The notes: generated from the sequence alone by a model not told the origin. Shown: positions 1 to 13,039, numbered from the stretch's first letter. The stretch: DNA of 64,000 nucleotides from Membranipora membranacea (GCA_914767715.1 OU612073.1:13144001-13208000); one strand, 5' to 3'. Numbers and translations: made by a program.

Positions 1-3000
1 GAATGGCGCTCCACTAACGCTCTAACAATCGGAAACAGACAACTTTGTTCCCAGCTTCTGTTACCCAGTTGGGAGTTGGCCAAATCTATGGTTTAAAACA
101 GGGTCTGGAGGTAGCAATACAGATGTATGTTGAGAGACTGTAGGCTCTGGCCTTTTCAATGGCAGGAAGACTTGGAGTCTCACATTCGGTAGCCAATGTG
201 GTTCGGCATGCATTGATATTCAACACCCTTTCTCGGTATTAAGGATATCCGACTAATCCAGCAATAGATGGACTCACATCCCAGCAACTTTTGGACTACA
301 TGCAGCTATACCACGACATGGTATGGAAATAAGGACTGCTGATAAGCCTGAAGGAAAGGAGGCTCGGAGAAAGTTGATTTCCTTGTGGAACAAATGAAAT
401 GTCTTATAACCCAAAGGAAATGGGAACCAGCCAGAGAAAGGAGACCAAACGACGGACATTAGAAGCAATTGTGACCAATGCAGACGAAGGATGGCTGATT
501 TAAAGCTAAAGGCACAAGTATATCCTGCTCAGATGAATAAAGAAGAACGATACTACCGTGAACCAGACCAGTCCCACAAGAAAGTTAATGAAATAGAGCA
601 GGATTGGGACCCCACGGATAGCATAAGTCACTGGCTGAACTTTGTACGAGCTATAACAATTGAGCCATCAGAATCTGATGATGAGCTATTATATATATAT
701 TTTGTGAGTTATATCTGAGAATCAAGGACAAATAATCTGCAATGAAAAGGCGCCTCCGTCTTTTGGCAGGTACCAAAACCATTCTTGGAAAATAAGAAAT
801 TCCCGTCCCTGTTGGCAGAGAAGGATGCCAGTCCTAACATTACTTACAATCTAGATAACTTTGTCTTTGGTGATGTAAAAAAATAACCTAACAAAAAGAG
901 AAAATTGGTGTTGCGACCCCCGCTTGTTATACCTAGGCATTGGAAAAAAAAGAACAATGGTGGTTACTATGAAGCAAAACTAAGCCATGCTCAGGAACAT
1001 GATGAAAAGGAAAATTAATAGAATCTTATTGTTTGTACAGGTAGAGGACTGTCTTGAAAGAGAAGCGTGGCGAACCTCTGAAAATCCAAATCACAGCTGA
1101 CTATGGACTATGCAGTCTGTTTGGAAATAGTTACCAAGACATAAATAACTACACCTGTTATTATCTAAGTTATATAGGTTGATGCTGTGGTTATGTTATT
1201 GCTGCTAGCTTATCTCAAAATGGAGGAGTAAAATAAAACGGCATACATTATGATTGTGACAAACACAATTGGTAGCAAAGATACAGTCACCATGAGACAA
1301 CAGAGTAGGCGTAATTGTGTATAAATAAGGGATTCTTTTGTAGTTGCTGATATAGGAAATGGAGGAGAGTAGCCCAATTAAATCAGATTATTAAAACATG
1401 ATACATACACCTAGGAAGCTAACTGGTTGTGGACAGTTTCTGACTATGACAGCTGCTATACAGTAAAAAAAAGCAGCAAACAGCTGACTAGTGACTATGT
1501 AGTTTGTTTGGAAATTGTTACAATAACATAATTACAAATTATTATTTATCATAAGAGAGCTGGTTGATTAAAAAAAAAGGGGTGCAAAGCGGCTTACTAT
1601 GACAGCTGCTTTGAAAAAAAAAGAATAGGAGCAAACTCCTGAGACTGTAACCAACAAAGTCACACAGATAAAAGCCTCTCAAAAAGCGCTGCCCAGTAAA
1701 AAAAGGTGTGACAAGCTTTCGAAAAAAAAATGTGACAGGTGCTCTAAAAATGGAGAGCAGTAACATTCTGAGACTGTTACCAACAACATTACACAGGTAG
1801 AAGCGTCTCAAAGATCTGTTAAAACATAAAAGGGATTACTTTAAGCTCAAAGGTTCTATATTTGGTGGTATATTTTATTATAATTGTGCGGGAAAGTTGA
1901 AGAAGCGGGTCAGAAGGTCAACAAAAACCGGTAAACAGTAATTTGATCGAGCTTTGGGATGCATACAACAGTCAAACAATAACAGTATCAACTCTGCTTA
2001 ACACGGCATCTCAGGCTGTGAAACGATGACATCGTGACAGAGATGACCGTGATGGTAATTATTGCACCAGAAAAGCTTTTATGATATTCCTCATAGTCTT
2101 TACATGTCTATGTACTGTTTTTGATGAAAGCGCACCTTTTTAACCTATTTTATATGGTATTTAGTCAATTTTGTTTTCAGTTGTGCGTTATGTATGTGAT
2201 ATAACTACTAGGTTTGATTTTTCAAGTTTTAATATGTAATATATTCATAACTATCAGTACCTTCTGTAGTCTTCTGGTAATCTAGGGCTTTTGAACACAC
2301 ACAGAATAATTTAGTGAGACAGTAAAGGAGGGGCTGACCCTTCTATCATAAACAATAGTCACAATTATAAATCGCAGTGAATACCATGCATATTGATATA
2401 CACATAGATCCTAGCAGTGCTGATGAAGTAGCTATTCTGATGGGCTCTTGTGTGGCGATGAGATAGCATGTAATGCTGATTATAAATTAGAATATCCATA
2501 GGCCAAATGGAATAGAACATTTATTACAAATCAATCACTTTAAGCACACAAACAGCAGTGTTGTGTTGACATTGTTAGTAATTGTTAATTGTTCATCCAC
2601 ATTCACTGCTTCAATACTGCAGGTCAAAAATAATAAAGACACTTACTAGTTATTGTACCATGGTATTGGTCAAAAGAATCGCCTACTATAGCAGCTGCTC
2701 AGTTGCTACTTGTGCTTACTTACTTTGCGAAATGAAATGTTGACACTTCCATATATCAGTCCAGGTCATCAGAAATTTTAGGGTAATGTTTCAAGTTCCA
2801 CATCAGCCCACCAGACACATATGGCGAATTCATAAGTCAGCTTCTATGGGAGAGGTTGGTAAAGACTTAAGCTGTGCCACTAAAAAGGATAATTTATAAT
2901 ATACAAGTCTTTTTTTCTCCATGATCCAAAACTTAACTTAAAAAGCAACAAAAAAAAGACTCACATATCATGAGCTATAGCAATATGAGTAAGTGACAAG

Positions 3001-3810
3001 TCCTGTGTACATCAACTACAAACAATAATTAAATAATGAGGATATGTTTATACATTTACAATTAGTTTTGTGTAGGCATTGTAAAAAGATACACTTACAG
3101 TTTAACTGATTGCTCTCAGCTGAGGTGTTAACAGTTTGGAAACTCAATGACTAGTGATTAGAAAAGTTCACTTTCACAAATTTGTTTGGTCTGGATGACA
3201 GGATTAAGAATATTGCTTTCTATTGTTTACAACTCTGTCAGATTGAGGGCTTATAGTCTATTTATAGAATACTTAGGTAATTATCTACTTAAAATAGTAA
3301 CAGAAAATGTCTCTTGCATTATCTATAATACCATTTACCCAACCCTTAACGCCAGCGCTATCTAACATTGCTATCTAAAGCTGTGGGTATACACAGCGAT
3401 TTATAGGACGCGGGTCGAGGAATGTATACACAGCGGGTCGAGGGAATCTATAGAGAGGATCGGGCAATCTCACACTGCTAGTAGGCAATGGTCTGGTGAA
3501 TTAGATGGGGTCATAGGGGCTAGATTGACCAATGATATTTAATGGGCGGGCTATCAAAGGACCAGATATTGATGTCACATTATTGTCCGGGCCTTTGTCA
3601 CCTTGGATCTTCACCAAATAAAAATTGAAAAATTGATTTTCCTATGCTATACTATGGATGTCATGTCAGGACAGCTTCCATTTCCAAGTGATACAGCTAT
3701 TACCTCCTATATGTTCACTACAGCACCACTCCTGTCCTTGTAGTTATGGTCTTTTTTATCATAAATAGGATGTGATTTTACTACAGATATTATCAACTCC
3801 TCCGTTTTTT
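1..3810. other. Gene-poor AT-rich DNA, no recognisable gene
   Basis: I see no multi-exon gene here. A 75-codon open frame at 491-718 (plus) is charged and not low-complexity, but it has no family I recognise and the frames on either side are broken, so it may be a remnant of an old mobile element. Short duplicated segments occur at 1,094-1,150 and 1,480-1,535, and at 3,385-3,450. Confidence 0.5.
1617..1830. repeat. Two-copy degenerate tandem repeat, ~137-bp spacing
   Basis: The segment containing GAGACTGTAACCAACAA and a following CACACAGATAAAAGC recurs about 137 bp downstream as GAGACTGTTACCAACAA and CACAGGTAGAAGC, each followed by a CTCAAA block. A-rich tracts separate the copies. It is probably a decayed repeat; no coding potential is visible. 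Confidence 0.5.
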
Positions 3811-5044
3811 GAGAGCCTGTCACGTGATGATAGATGCCATATTTAATCAATATATGTAAAATGCTGGAAAGACTTATCAAACACTACATAATAACTCATA
3901 CACCCATGGATAAACATCAATTTGCATATAGTCTGAGGCCCCCCCCCCCAAGACTTTTGCCCCTCGTCCGACGGCCCCCCGGGCATATCGTGCGCAGAGC
4001 TCTACACAAGATGCAGTCTTATGTCTTACTTCAACTGTGACAAGTTTCATCGACGAGAAAGCATCCAACTATGCAAGGTGTCTCTGCTGTCACTTCTCTT
4101 CAGATTTCAATACTATATCTGTTCCAGACCTCATTACACAACTAACTCATCTCGACTCCAATGTCACTCAGTAGATATATAGCTTTCTTACCAACAGAGT
4201 ACAAAGAACAATAGCGGATGGCATAATATCTAATCCAATCACAACAAACACAGGAACACCCCAGGGGTGTTGTTTATCTCCACTTTTGTTCTCTATATAT
4301 ACTAATAGGATTAGCTCAAGTCTGAGCAATATTACTGTAATTAAATATGCAGACGACACCTGCATTATCGACACCTGCATTATCGGCTGCATTGGCAATC
4401 AGTCTGATCTAAATACTTATTTTGATGAGATTAAAAGAATTTCTAAACAATGTGATGATTTAAATCTTTTATTAAACCCAACCAAGACCCAAGAAATATG
4501 TTCTCAACCCAACTTGTTAAACCTCATACCCCTACACTTGTATTGAATGGAACAGATATTGTACTGTCTGATAAAGTTAAGTACCTTGGTGTATTACCTT
4601 TCATGAGCATGTACAATCAGTGGCTACAACAGCAGCTAGAAGAATGTGTATTGTCAAGAATTTTGTGTATTTTAGCTCTAAACCTCTTAGGCCAGAAGCA
4701 GCCTAGCTGTAACTGCTCTATAAAATATTGGCACGGACAATTTTTGATGGCAGGAAACTGATCGCATATTATACTTCATTGATGTTTCTTCTGTAAAATT
4801 CACCGGGTGTACCCAGTTGTAGTGGTCATATTTAGAAATTAAAAGGTGTTTTGTTTTTGCATTATATGTGTGGGGACATAACTCCTATTCTGTGTAATCT
4901 TACTAATCTAATCTTCAGGGAATTCCAGGTTGAAACTGCATTGTGGGTATTTTGTTGACTTGCCAATTTATTTACCAAGTAAACTTGCAGAGGTCTGCTC
5001 GTGTTAGATCAGGACAAATTAAAAATTTTCAATAAGTATTATGT

Positions 5045-5680
5045 CAGATCTTTATGAGGTTAGTATGCGGCAGCATATCCGCAATATTTCTCAAAATTGC
5101 ATATAATAAGTGAAATGTTAAGAATGCAATAAAAGGTGTTTCTAGGGTGGAACAATGTGGTGAATCCAAAATTAAGGTTGTACACAGTTGTAGCCATCAT
5201 GTCAGCGGCAGCGCGGCAGCATATCCTCATTTCTTCTAAAAATTGCTTTTAATGAGTGAAATATTAAGAGTTTAAATAAAAGGTGTTTCAAGGGTATAAA
5301 AACGTGCTGAATATAAAGAAATAGGGTGTAACCTAGAACAAGTTTTATCCAATTGCCTGCATGCCTATTGCTCCGAATTCACTGGTCACTGGGAGCCACA
5401 GCTCGGAATGCAGGCAAATGGATCAAACTTGGTCTAGTGTACCCAGTCGTAGCAATCATGTCAGCAGAAGATCGGCAGCGCGGCAGCTTATCGCAATTTT
5501 TCTCAAAATCGCTAATAATAAGTGAAATGTTACGAGTTTAAAACAAGGGTATATCTAGGGTAGAACAACGTGCTGAATCCAAAACTGAGAGTGTACCCGG
5601 TTGTAGCAATCATGTCAGCGGCAGCATACCTGCAATTTTCTTCACAATCGGTTAGGTAAGTGAAATGATAAGTGATTAAT
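5045..5680. repeat. Imperfect tandem repeats (~140-260 bp) inside the foldback element
   Basis: A unit with the order GTACCCAGTTGTAGC, ATCATGTCAGC, GCGGCAGC, CTCAAAAT, AAGTGAAATGTTA and AACGTGCTGAATCC recurs from about 5,045, 5,190, 5,455 and 5,607. The unit starting at 5,190 is longer because a palindrome is inserted at about 5,338-5,445. Confidence 0.65.
5338..5445. repeat. ~108-bp palindromic insertion
   Basis: AAGTTTTATCCAATTGCCTGC on one side is mirrored by GCAGGCAAATGGATCAAACTT on the other. It sits inside one tandem unit and accounts for that unit's extra length, so it looks like a small MITE nested within the foldback element. Confidence 0.6.
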
Positions 5681-7155
5681 ATGGTCAGCAGGAAACACGA
5701 CTATATGTATGATTTTAACAAGATAATGTATTATAACACATCATTTTAAAAGGTGGTCAGCGACAGCACTACATCTCAACGAGAACAAGACAAAAAGCAG
5801 CCTAGACATAAGACTGCTCAAAACATCATAGCGTGATACAAATTTGATGTAGGAAAAACGTGTGTACCCAGTTGAAGAGGTCAGCTGCAGCAATACTGCA
5901 TATCCCAAATATTCACACTATAGATATGTGATTAGTGGGAAGTCAAGAGTTTGATGCAGTTGGCACAAGTCAAGACTATAGTACTGGGTTCTACATTGTA
6001 TATGTTTTATCATTGCATGAGATGGTCGATGAGAGACAGCGCTACCGCATATCCCCATATCATGTCATTAGCATGTTAGGAAAGTATGCGAAGCTGGCAT
6101 ATCTAAGTTTTTCAGACTCTGACAGTTTGGTTTCTTTCTGAAAAGTGAGGCACTCATTGAACTCTCTGCTCATGTGTTATGCAAAAGATATCCAGCCAAA
6201 AAATGACATAAGAGGCAATTGAATCGTCAAAAATGTTGTTTGTAATTGCCCCAAGACAGTGGTTTTAAGACCAAACAATATCATACTCGCATCAAGTATC
6301 CTGCCATCAAGTATTTATAACCTTTGATACTAGTCCCATAAGAAGTTTGACATAATTCAATTGAAATTTTTCAATTTGTGCTGGTCTGATATGAGCAGCC
6401 TTCTCTCCAATTTTACTTGGTGAATTAATTGCCATGTCAACAAAATCCCACAATGCAATTTCAACCTGGAATTCCCTGATGATTAGATTACTTAGATTAC
6501 ACAGAATAGGAGTTATTTCCCCACACATATAATGCCAAAACAAAACACCTTTTAATTTCTAAATATGACCACTACAACTGGGTACACCCGGTGAATTTTA
6601 CAGAACATACACCAATGAAGTATAAAATGTGATCAGTATCCTGCCATCAAATTTTGTCCGTGCCATAACAACTTATGCTATAGCTGCTTCTGGCCTATCT
6701 AGCCAATATGTTATTCAAAAGTTTTATCATGTCCCTCATCTCCTATTGTTTACCTATTATTTTTACCTGTATCTATGCCAGTGATAAAAAGGCTATCAGA
6801 AATATTTTTAAAGATTGTTCTAAGCTTGGTATTGAGTATCATGACATAGATTTACACATTCAGACACTAACTAAAACACTTGCCATCAAATATATAGAAG
6901 ACCATGACCATTTCATTAATGAATTTTTTAGTCAATGCCCCTCGGTGGAAGATATCGAACCATTAAAAATAGAGGAGCATGGGGCAGAGATAGTTTTTTA
7001 CGCCACCTTGTACTTTAAATCATATTTTCTTTTAAACAATCCTACAGAGTTCTGACTTTTTTCCAATTTTGTTCATGTCTACTTTTAAGGCCAGTATTTA
7101 CACCGAATTTCGCAACATGTACTATTGTCTGTGATATGTAATAAACAATCAACAA

Positions 7156-7943
7156 CCAATCAGCATAGAGGATCCTCCAGTTCACTCGGGCAAAACACCA
7201 ACCAACTCGTTGTCCACTCTACTCTAGTCGTGTAGATCCACCGATTAACCACTCGTGACCCCAAATCGATGTAAAAATCGCTTCATGTAGCTTTACATGG
7301 TTTTAATGACTAAATGATCTAATCTAAGATAATGATATATGAAAATGATGAGAGTGATAATGGAATCAAAGGGTGATGAGTTAAATTAAGGAGTTAGGTT
7401 AAATAAAGATGTGTCTTGATGGTATTGAGAGCTCTCTGAGATTTTCTGCCTGGCTTGTTGACACTGTAGTGACATAATGAACTCTAAATTTCGAAGTTTT
7501 GGCTCCAACAGTTTAAAGATTAATAAATCAATCTTTCTAAGCAGCCTATCGGCTGTTATAAAATTTGTTTCAGGTGTCGCAATTATATTTCAAAGTTCAA
7601 CTAAAGGTATGACTGCCATTACAGGGATAACAACAATACAAAATGTTAGCGAACTTATGCCTGACTGTTTTTGTACCCAACTCATGCAGGCTATTTTGTA
7701 TAGATGCAATATGCAATTATTATAGTTGCACCGCTATCTCATCCCACACAAAAAAAAGAGGAGACAAATTAAAAGTAAAATTACTGTATTTATGACAGTG
7801 ACAGGCTCATAGGCAGCAAACCGTTAGACCACCAGCTAACCTTCAGACAGCCAGCTAACCATCCCTAATTGTGGATTAATATGATGATAAGATGTTTAAT
7901 TTGTAATAGTTGTTTATACATTTACATAAAGGAGAGAAGTTTG
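7156..7943. other. Non-coding spacer
   Basis: I see no gene, RNA or repeat structure that I can name. An 82-codon open frame at 7,477-7,725 has no recognised domain and no splice or codon support. Confidence 0.4.
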
Positions 7944-8230
7944 GATGTTCTTTGAGATCTGATTTTTTATGGTGACCTTGTATTGACCCTCCCATCGCAT
8001 AACACCAGTTTTCAATGCTCTGAGTGTTTCGCTTTTCAAATGGTATGTATTTTTAAGTTTCCATTATAGTTTCATAAAAATAGTTTTACAAGGTAATATA
8101 GCGTGTTTAGCGAAAATTAACTCCTTCAAATATCATCAAAAAAGTGCGCAGTGATGAAACAACTATTTGTGGTCATCGATGGTGACAATTATACAAAACC
8201 ACCATAAAAAATCAGAACTCTAAGAACGTC
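7944..8230. mobile_element. ~285-bp MITE-like inverted-repeat element
   Basis: Ends are mirrored: GTTCTTTGAGATCTGATTTT at 7,947 versus the reverse complement of the 8,200-8,227 end, GTTCTTAGAGTTCTGATTTT, continuing through TTATGGTG. The interior has no open frame. No clear target-site duplication is visible. Confidence 0.6.
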
Positions 8231-9925
8231 TGAAGACAATTTTCGAGGCGGCAGCAAAACTAAAAAAAGTGGTTTTGCTTCAATGATGGTTATCTATAGG
8301 CCTAGGTGTTAAAAGGGGGTATTGAAACAGTGATTGGCCACATCTCAGCTATTTATAACACTCCACTGCAGCACTCCAATGAATAATTGTAGATCCATTA
8401 TTATGACATGCTCTTTCAGACTTTGGATGGTTTGAAACCATAGCATAGGCCTATGATCACTAACTTTCGATCACTTTCCCTGTTGCAGGCAGCGTTTCTG
8501 GCAATTAGCAGCCTATTTTGCGACTCAGTCAGTGTAAAGCACAATATTACCATTGCGATCAGCATGAAAAACTCTACCAGAAACAACTGTCAAACCCTAC
8601 TATCCACCCAAAATCGTAAATGGATGTGACAAGATAGGAGGGGATCGCCGCCACCGAACTACTAGTGCAATAGTAAAACAAATGCAGAGACAGTCAGTGA
8701 CAGTGTGTTAATTACATGTAAAGAAAATACAACCAATACTATCTATCTATAGCCATAGGCTATATGTGTTGACTCTCTCACTCTGCGAGAGAGAAAACAC
8801 ACACTTACACTCTCTGTCCAAGCAGTGAAAAGTATTTTTAACAATTAAAATCCTTTTACCTGAGTGCTGACTGACTCCATGTTCATCCAAAACCCATAGT
8901 TGCAGCTTTCTTATGTTAGTAGGAGAATCACTAGTGACGGCTACTCACATGTTTTACTGAACTTTCAATTACTACCATCTAACTAACTGACAAGAACTGC
9001 ACTGTCATTGGACAACTTTTCTATGTAGGAGTGGCTTACATTAAATAACGATAGGAGTTGCCCACACACTGATGTTGGGAGGACAATTCTTCTTTTTCTT
9101 GTACACAGGAGTATGTTTTACTTTTAACAGGGGGGATAATACAACATGACCAAATTTATCTATGTAGGCAAGGATTTAACTCCTTGGTGCAGGATAGATG
9201 GGCGAGAACCGATTATTGGGTATCTGCCCAAAGCTTTTGGATAACTCACGAGGCCGAATACCAGACTTGCAAACCTTGATTTTCCAAGATGCTCCGCAAA
9301 TTTACAAAATGCTTATAATGCTTACAAAACATCATGGCAAGTAATTGCCTAAAAGAAATTGTTCGCTCCCCGCACGACAAGTCTTTTGAAGATCCATTCA
9401 GAAATTCAGAAGTAAAACGTCAATTGTGACAAATTTACAGTACATATCTTTTTTTTGGCAACCAAAGTCATCTCATTCGAAATGTTTTGCACTCAGTGCC
9501 AGAAAAAAAGTTTTAAAACAAAAAGAAGAAACAAAAAGGAAATAATACCATCAATGATGTTGGTCAAGTCGATAATATATGGTTGAATAGTAATGTTTTC
9601 AATGAACTGAACTTCTCTTTAGATCTCAAATGTAATTGTAATGAATTGTATGTAGCAGAAACTTTGTTAAGTGTCAATAAAGGTATGGATGTACTGGTAT
9701 GAGACTGATCGAGAACAAAAAAAACATAGCTAGCCTTTAATTTAACTGACAATTTATCATTTATTCACAGCAAGAGTTATTTTGCTGCCAGTCTAAACAA
9801 ATAAGTTTTTATAAAAGTATTGTACACAAATTGGCAGTGAGGCCTTGTTGCCCTCCTCTTCAATCTTACCCCTTAGAAGCACGGATTATTGAAAAATTCA
9901 TATTTATAGTCACGGAATAGTTGTA
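8231..9925. other. Non-coding spacer
   Basis: No gene, RNA gene or repeat family is recognisable. A short CT/GA-rich stretch near 8,770-8,810 is simple sequence. Confidence 0.4.
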
Positions 9926-9927
9926 GG

Positions 9928-10095
9928 GAGCAACCTTAACTCGATGGGTAAGGCACGGGTCTTTCATGCAAGAGGTACAATTCCTAGATGGCAATGATGT
10001 CAGGAAGAGCATCCTGCCACGATCGCTCCTGTGCCCCTAACAAGTTCTAATGGTCCAGTGTAGCATGGTTTAGGGCCACAACAACCGCTGATAAA
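9928..10095 (+). mobile_element. tRNA-derived SINE, family 2
   Basis: A degenerate tRNA-like head carries an A-box-like ACTCGATGGGTAAGGC and a B-box-like GGTACAATTCC. It is followed by GTCAGGAAGAGCATCCTGCC, which resembles the short body motif shared by several animal tRNA SINEs. A single diverged copy, so boundaries are approximate. Confidence 0.55.
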
Positions 10096-10724
10096 AGGAT
10101 CCTATCTTCTTCGATTGTATCTACTGGTAGCAGAGTGTGGAGTATTAGTTTGTGAGTTCTAAAGTGATCTATAGTATTTATAAATCTACCGAATGCTTAT
10201 GCGATGGAATTTATTTAATTCAGATGATAATTTGCAGCAGAACCATCAAGGGCTTCAGGGACGATGATAATATTTCAAATAAGTTTAGCGAACAATTTCA
10301 TTTAATGTTTACCTCAAGAGCTTTCAAGAAATCATAACTACTGTGCCCTGTGCACTTTGAAGCCCATGTATGAGTACTGTCATTTTTGTTTCCCAGACCC
10401 TCTATTAAATGATTGAAAAATCTCTGTATAAAATAAGTCAGCAAAAGCAAAAATCAGAAGGTGGTTTTTTCCCTTTCCATTTTTCCTCATTCTGTTGCTT
10501 TTTATCATTTTCCGCAGTTTACAAAAGTATTTTTTCATTCCCTCAGCCTGTGAGTGCCACCAGAATGGTAATACCTCCATAGCTCAGTCTGCTGACGGCT
10601 GTAAATCTTTTACCCAGAATGGAATAACACAGCAATGTGGACCTGGAACTCTGTTTGACTACTAAGTCCACGTCTGTAACCACGCTGCCTTTGTCGAATG
10701 TCCAAATGATTGTCAAGGTGAGAG

Positions 10725-11070
10725 TTATTATTGGAAATTACTGGAAATTGCTGGAAATTATTGGAAATTATTGGAAATTATCGGAAATTATTGGAAATTA
10801 TTGGAAATTATTGGAAATTATTTGGAATTATTGTAAATTATTGGAAATTATTAGAAATTATTGGAAATTATTGAAAATTGTTGGAAATTATTGGAAATTA
10901 TGGGAAATTATTGGAAATTATTAGAAATTATTAGAAATTATTGGAAATTACTGGAAATTAATGGAAATTATTAGAAATTATTAGAAATTATTGGAAATTA
11001 ATGGAAATTATTAGAAATTATTAGAAATTGGAAATTATTGGAAATTATTGGGTATTATTAGATATTATTG
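10725..11070. repeat. Decameric minisatellite (TTGGAAATTA)n, ~34 copies
   Basis: A 10-bp unit repeats almost without indels for about 345 bp with scattered single-base variants (TTAGAAATTA, ATGGAAATTA, TTGTAAATTA). Because 10 is not a multiple of 3, all three forward frames give the same 10-residue periodic peptide, which creates a false open frame at 10,637-10,924. A/T tracts recur every helical turn, so intrinsic curvature is expected. Confidence 0.95.
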
Positions 11071-12590
11071 GATGAATGGGACATCATCATTCAAATAAAT
11101 ATTCCTCCTTGAAACTGGAAGCTTACTTTTTTAATTCAGCAAATACACAAAGTTAAAAAAAATTTTCCCATGCTGAGATGAAAAAACTCATCCACCGGGG
11201 GTTTCAAATATTGCCCCTTTACAAGAAAAAAGTCTGATTTTCGTATTTTTAATCGGCCATTTAGTAAGTAGTTGCATTTGCAGTCCATTTATAACAATTT
11301 GGACTTCACAGCAATACGTGATCATATGATTTGTATTTATAATAAGCAGATTTAAATTGATTGATCCATAAATATTTCCAATTTATATACTGCTAGGGGT
11401 TATTGAGGCTAAACCTATAACTGAGTATAAACTTTGAGGTGTTGTATTATTACAACCATTTAGACTTTATTTACTATTTATTTATTCATTATCAACTTTA
11501 TTACTGATCAATGTATGGTGAGGCACCAATGAGACCAAGTTCACAGTATGATAAAGGAAAAATCTTATGTGGTCAGTCATAAATTGAAAACATTAATTAA
11601 CTAAGATATGCAGAAAACAACGACTTGCTTTTGAGAGCTGTGCGCGAGTGCTTTATGTAGGTATTAGAGAGTCTTTCGCAATGTCAGTTAGAGGTCTGGA
11701 GATTTGGAATGAGACTGTGTAGCCTATGATCACGATCAGCTTCTACAGAAGCGGCATATTTAGTGCACGCAGATGATAGAACGTCATTAAGCCGTAGCGT
11801 AGCAGCTAAGCCCAGCCTTTCAGTATATGACTCTACATTAGGATAAATAAAGACTTCTTCACAATAAAGTTATAAAAAAGAAAAGTTTACTATGAATGAA
11901 GAATAAAGGGATAAGAAGAAGAAACTTCTCTAGATAACCTAAGTCCAGTGTTAGAAGTGAGTGGGAAAGAAATATAGAGGGGGCGGGCGTATAAAAAAAC
12001 AGCTCCTTCTTAATTCTGCCGAAAAAAACTGTGTGGAAAGGCCTCTTTGTTGACCAGATCAATCACACTACTCATACTATCCAGATCTATACTTCTGAAT
12101 AATTCTCAAAGCGATTTCAACCTGATGAGTCTCAGACTGTGGCCTAAGTCTCTTGTGGAATTTATTTTTACCTCGAATGTTATCTTGTTGACAGACAGCG
12201 GGGAAACATCATGGTCGCCCTGGTCACCCTTTGGAGGATCTAATGGAATTGCTGATGCTGCCCCTACCGACAGGATGAGGGAAGATCATGGTAAGTGACT
12301 AGTATGTCAACATAAACCCATTTCTTTAGATGACCTGCCAGTATTCGATAGTTAAACTATGTCAATATCGCATTGGTCAGGGCTCAAAATCAACACTGAA
12401 AAAAGTATGGATTATACTCGATATTTCATACCCTATAAAATGTATTGATTGCCTTTTTCTGATTTTGAATGTTAAAAAATGGAATATCTATTGCAATAAT
12501 TGATACAATATCTTTCAATTCTTTTGATTGAGTTTATGGATACCACTCAGATTAGTAGGTCAACATAACGACAGCCAACCTGTAAATCAC
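11071..12590. other. Non-coding spacer
   Basis: Nothing identifiable. A short exon-like stretch at about 12,195-12,290, in frame with a WSPWSPF motif and followed by GTAAGT, is discussed as a weak finding but is not called as a gene. Confidence 0.4.
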
Positions 12591-13030
12591 AACTCATAAA
12601 TGATGGATTGTAGGTATTGTCTTATTCTTGATTCGAATATTACTTTTAAGTCACACATAAATGAATTGGTTGTAATAATGATGCGTGTAGTAAGAAAACA
12701 CTTATTGAACTATTTTACTCATTTTTTTACCCGCACCTGCTCTATGGAATAGAGTTCTGGGGCCATGCTTCTGAAAATGACCTAAAACGAGTTATAGTCC
12801 TCCAAAAGGCTTGTATAAGAGTAATTTGAAAGAATAAAACCAGCGATCATGTTTCAACCCTTTTTATGAACTTTAAATATAATGCCTTTGAATATGTCAT
12901 TCCAATACTGCTCTTTAAAACTATTTTAAGGACATTTTCCAATGAATTTATCAACCCTATAAAAGCAGACCATGATTATAATACTAGATCAAACAGTTTA
13001 CAAACAAAAAAGGCCAAAAACAAGCGAGGT
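12590..13030 (+). mobile_element. LINE 3' fragment (RT C-terminal region)
   Basis: Conceptual plus-strand translation with stops gives LLYGIEFWGHASENDLKRV, then a basic helix LQKACIRVI, then LF..FKYNAFEYVIP, ending with DHDYNTRSN at about 12,990. This is the order seen C-terminal to reverse transcriptase in jockey/CR1-type LINEs. An in-frame stop and a short length show it is a dead 5'-truncated copy. It differs from the LINE at 3.8-7.1 kb, and a tRNA-SINE directly abuts its 3' side. Confidence 0.7.
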
Positions 13031-13039
13031 GTTGTCTCC

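Larger units (their letters stand above)
4690..6695. mobile_element. Foldback-type element with ~360-bp inverted repeats
   Basis: The segment starting GGCCAGAAGCAGC at 4,690 reappears inverted, ending GCTGCTTCTGGCC at 6,695. The two arms stay alignable for about 360 bp (4,690-5,050 and 6,320-6,695), sharing for example CACCGGGTGTACCCAGTTGT. Each end is flanked by TA (4,688-4,689 and 6,696-6,697), which could be a 2-bp target duplication. The interior carries tandem repeats. No transposase is visible, so it is non-autonomous. The insertion separates two parts of one LINE, so it is younger than the LINE. An inverted duplication that captured part of the LINE is the alternative. Confidence 0.65.
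3810..7155 (+). mobile_element. Decayed CR1/Rex1-like LINE, interrupted
   Basis: Plus-strand translation gives non-LTR reverse transcriptase pieces: an N-terminal fragment near 3,834-3,940 (CKMLERLI...HQFAY), then the active-site region with TGTPQGCCLSPLLF near 4,250-4,290 and YADDT near 4,345, then a thumb-like segment ending near 4,690. The C-terminal part resumes at 6,698 (FIMSLISYC...) and ends near 7,055, followed by AATAAA at about 7,140. Several stops and frameshifts separate the pieces, so it is dead. The copy is 5'-truncated (no endonuclease seen). A 2-kb foldback element splits it at 4,690-6,695. A 15-bp tandem duplication (GACACCTGCATTATC) directly follows the YADD motif. The clade assignment rests on motif style only. 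Confidence 0.8.

Noticed and set aside
10637-10924. 95-codon open frame with a repeated WKLLEIIGNY peptide
   Set aside because: It is the translation of a 10-bp minisatellite, which is open in all forward frames.
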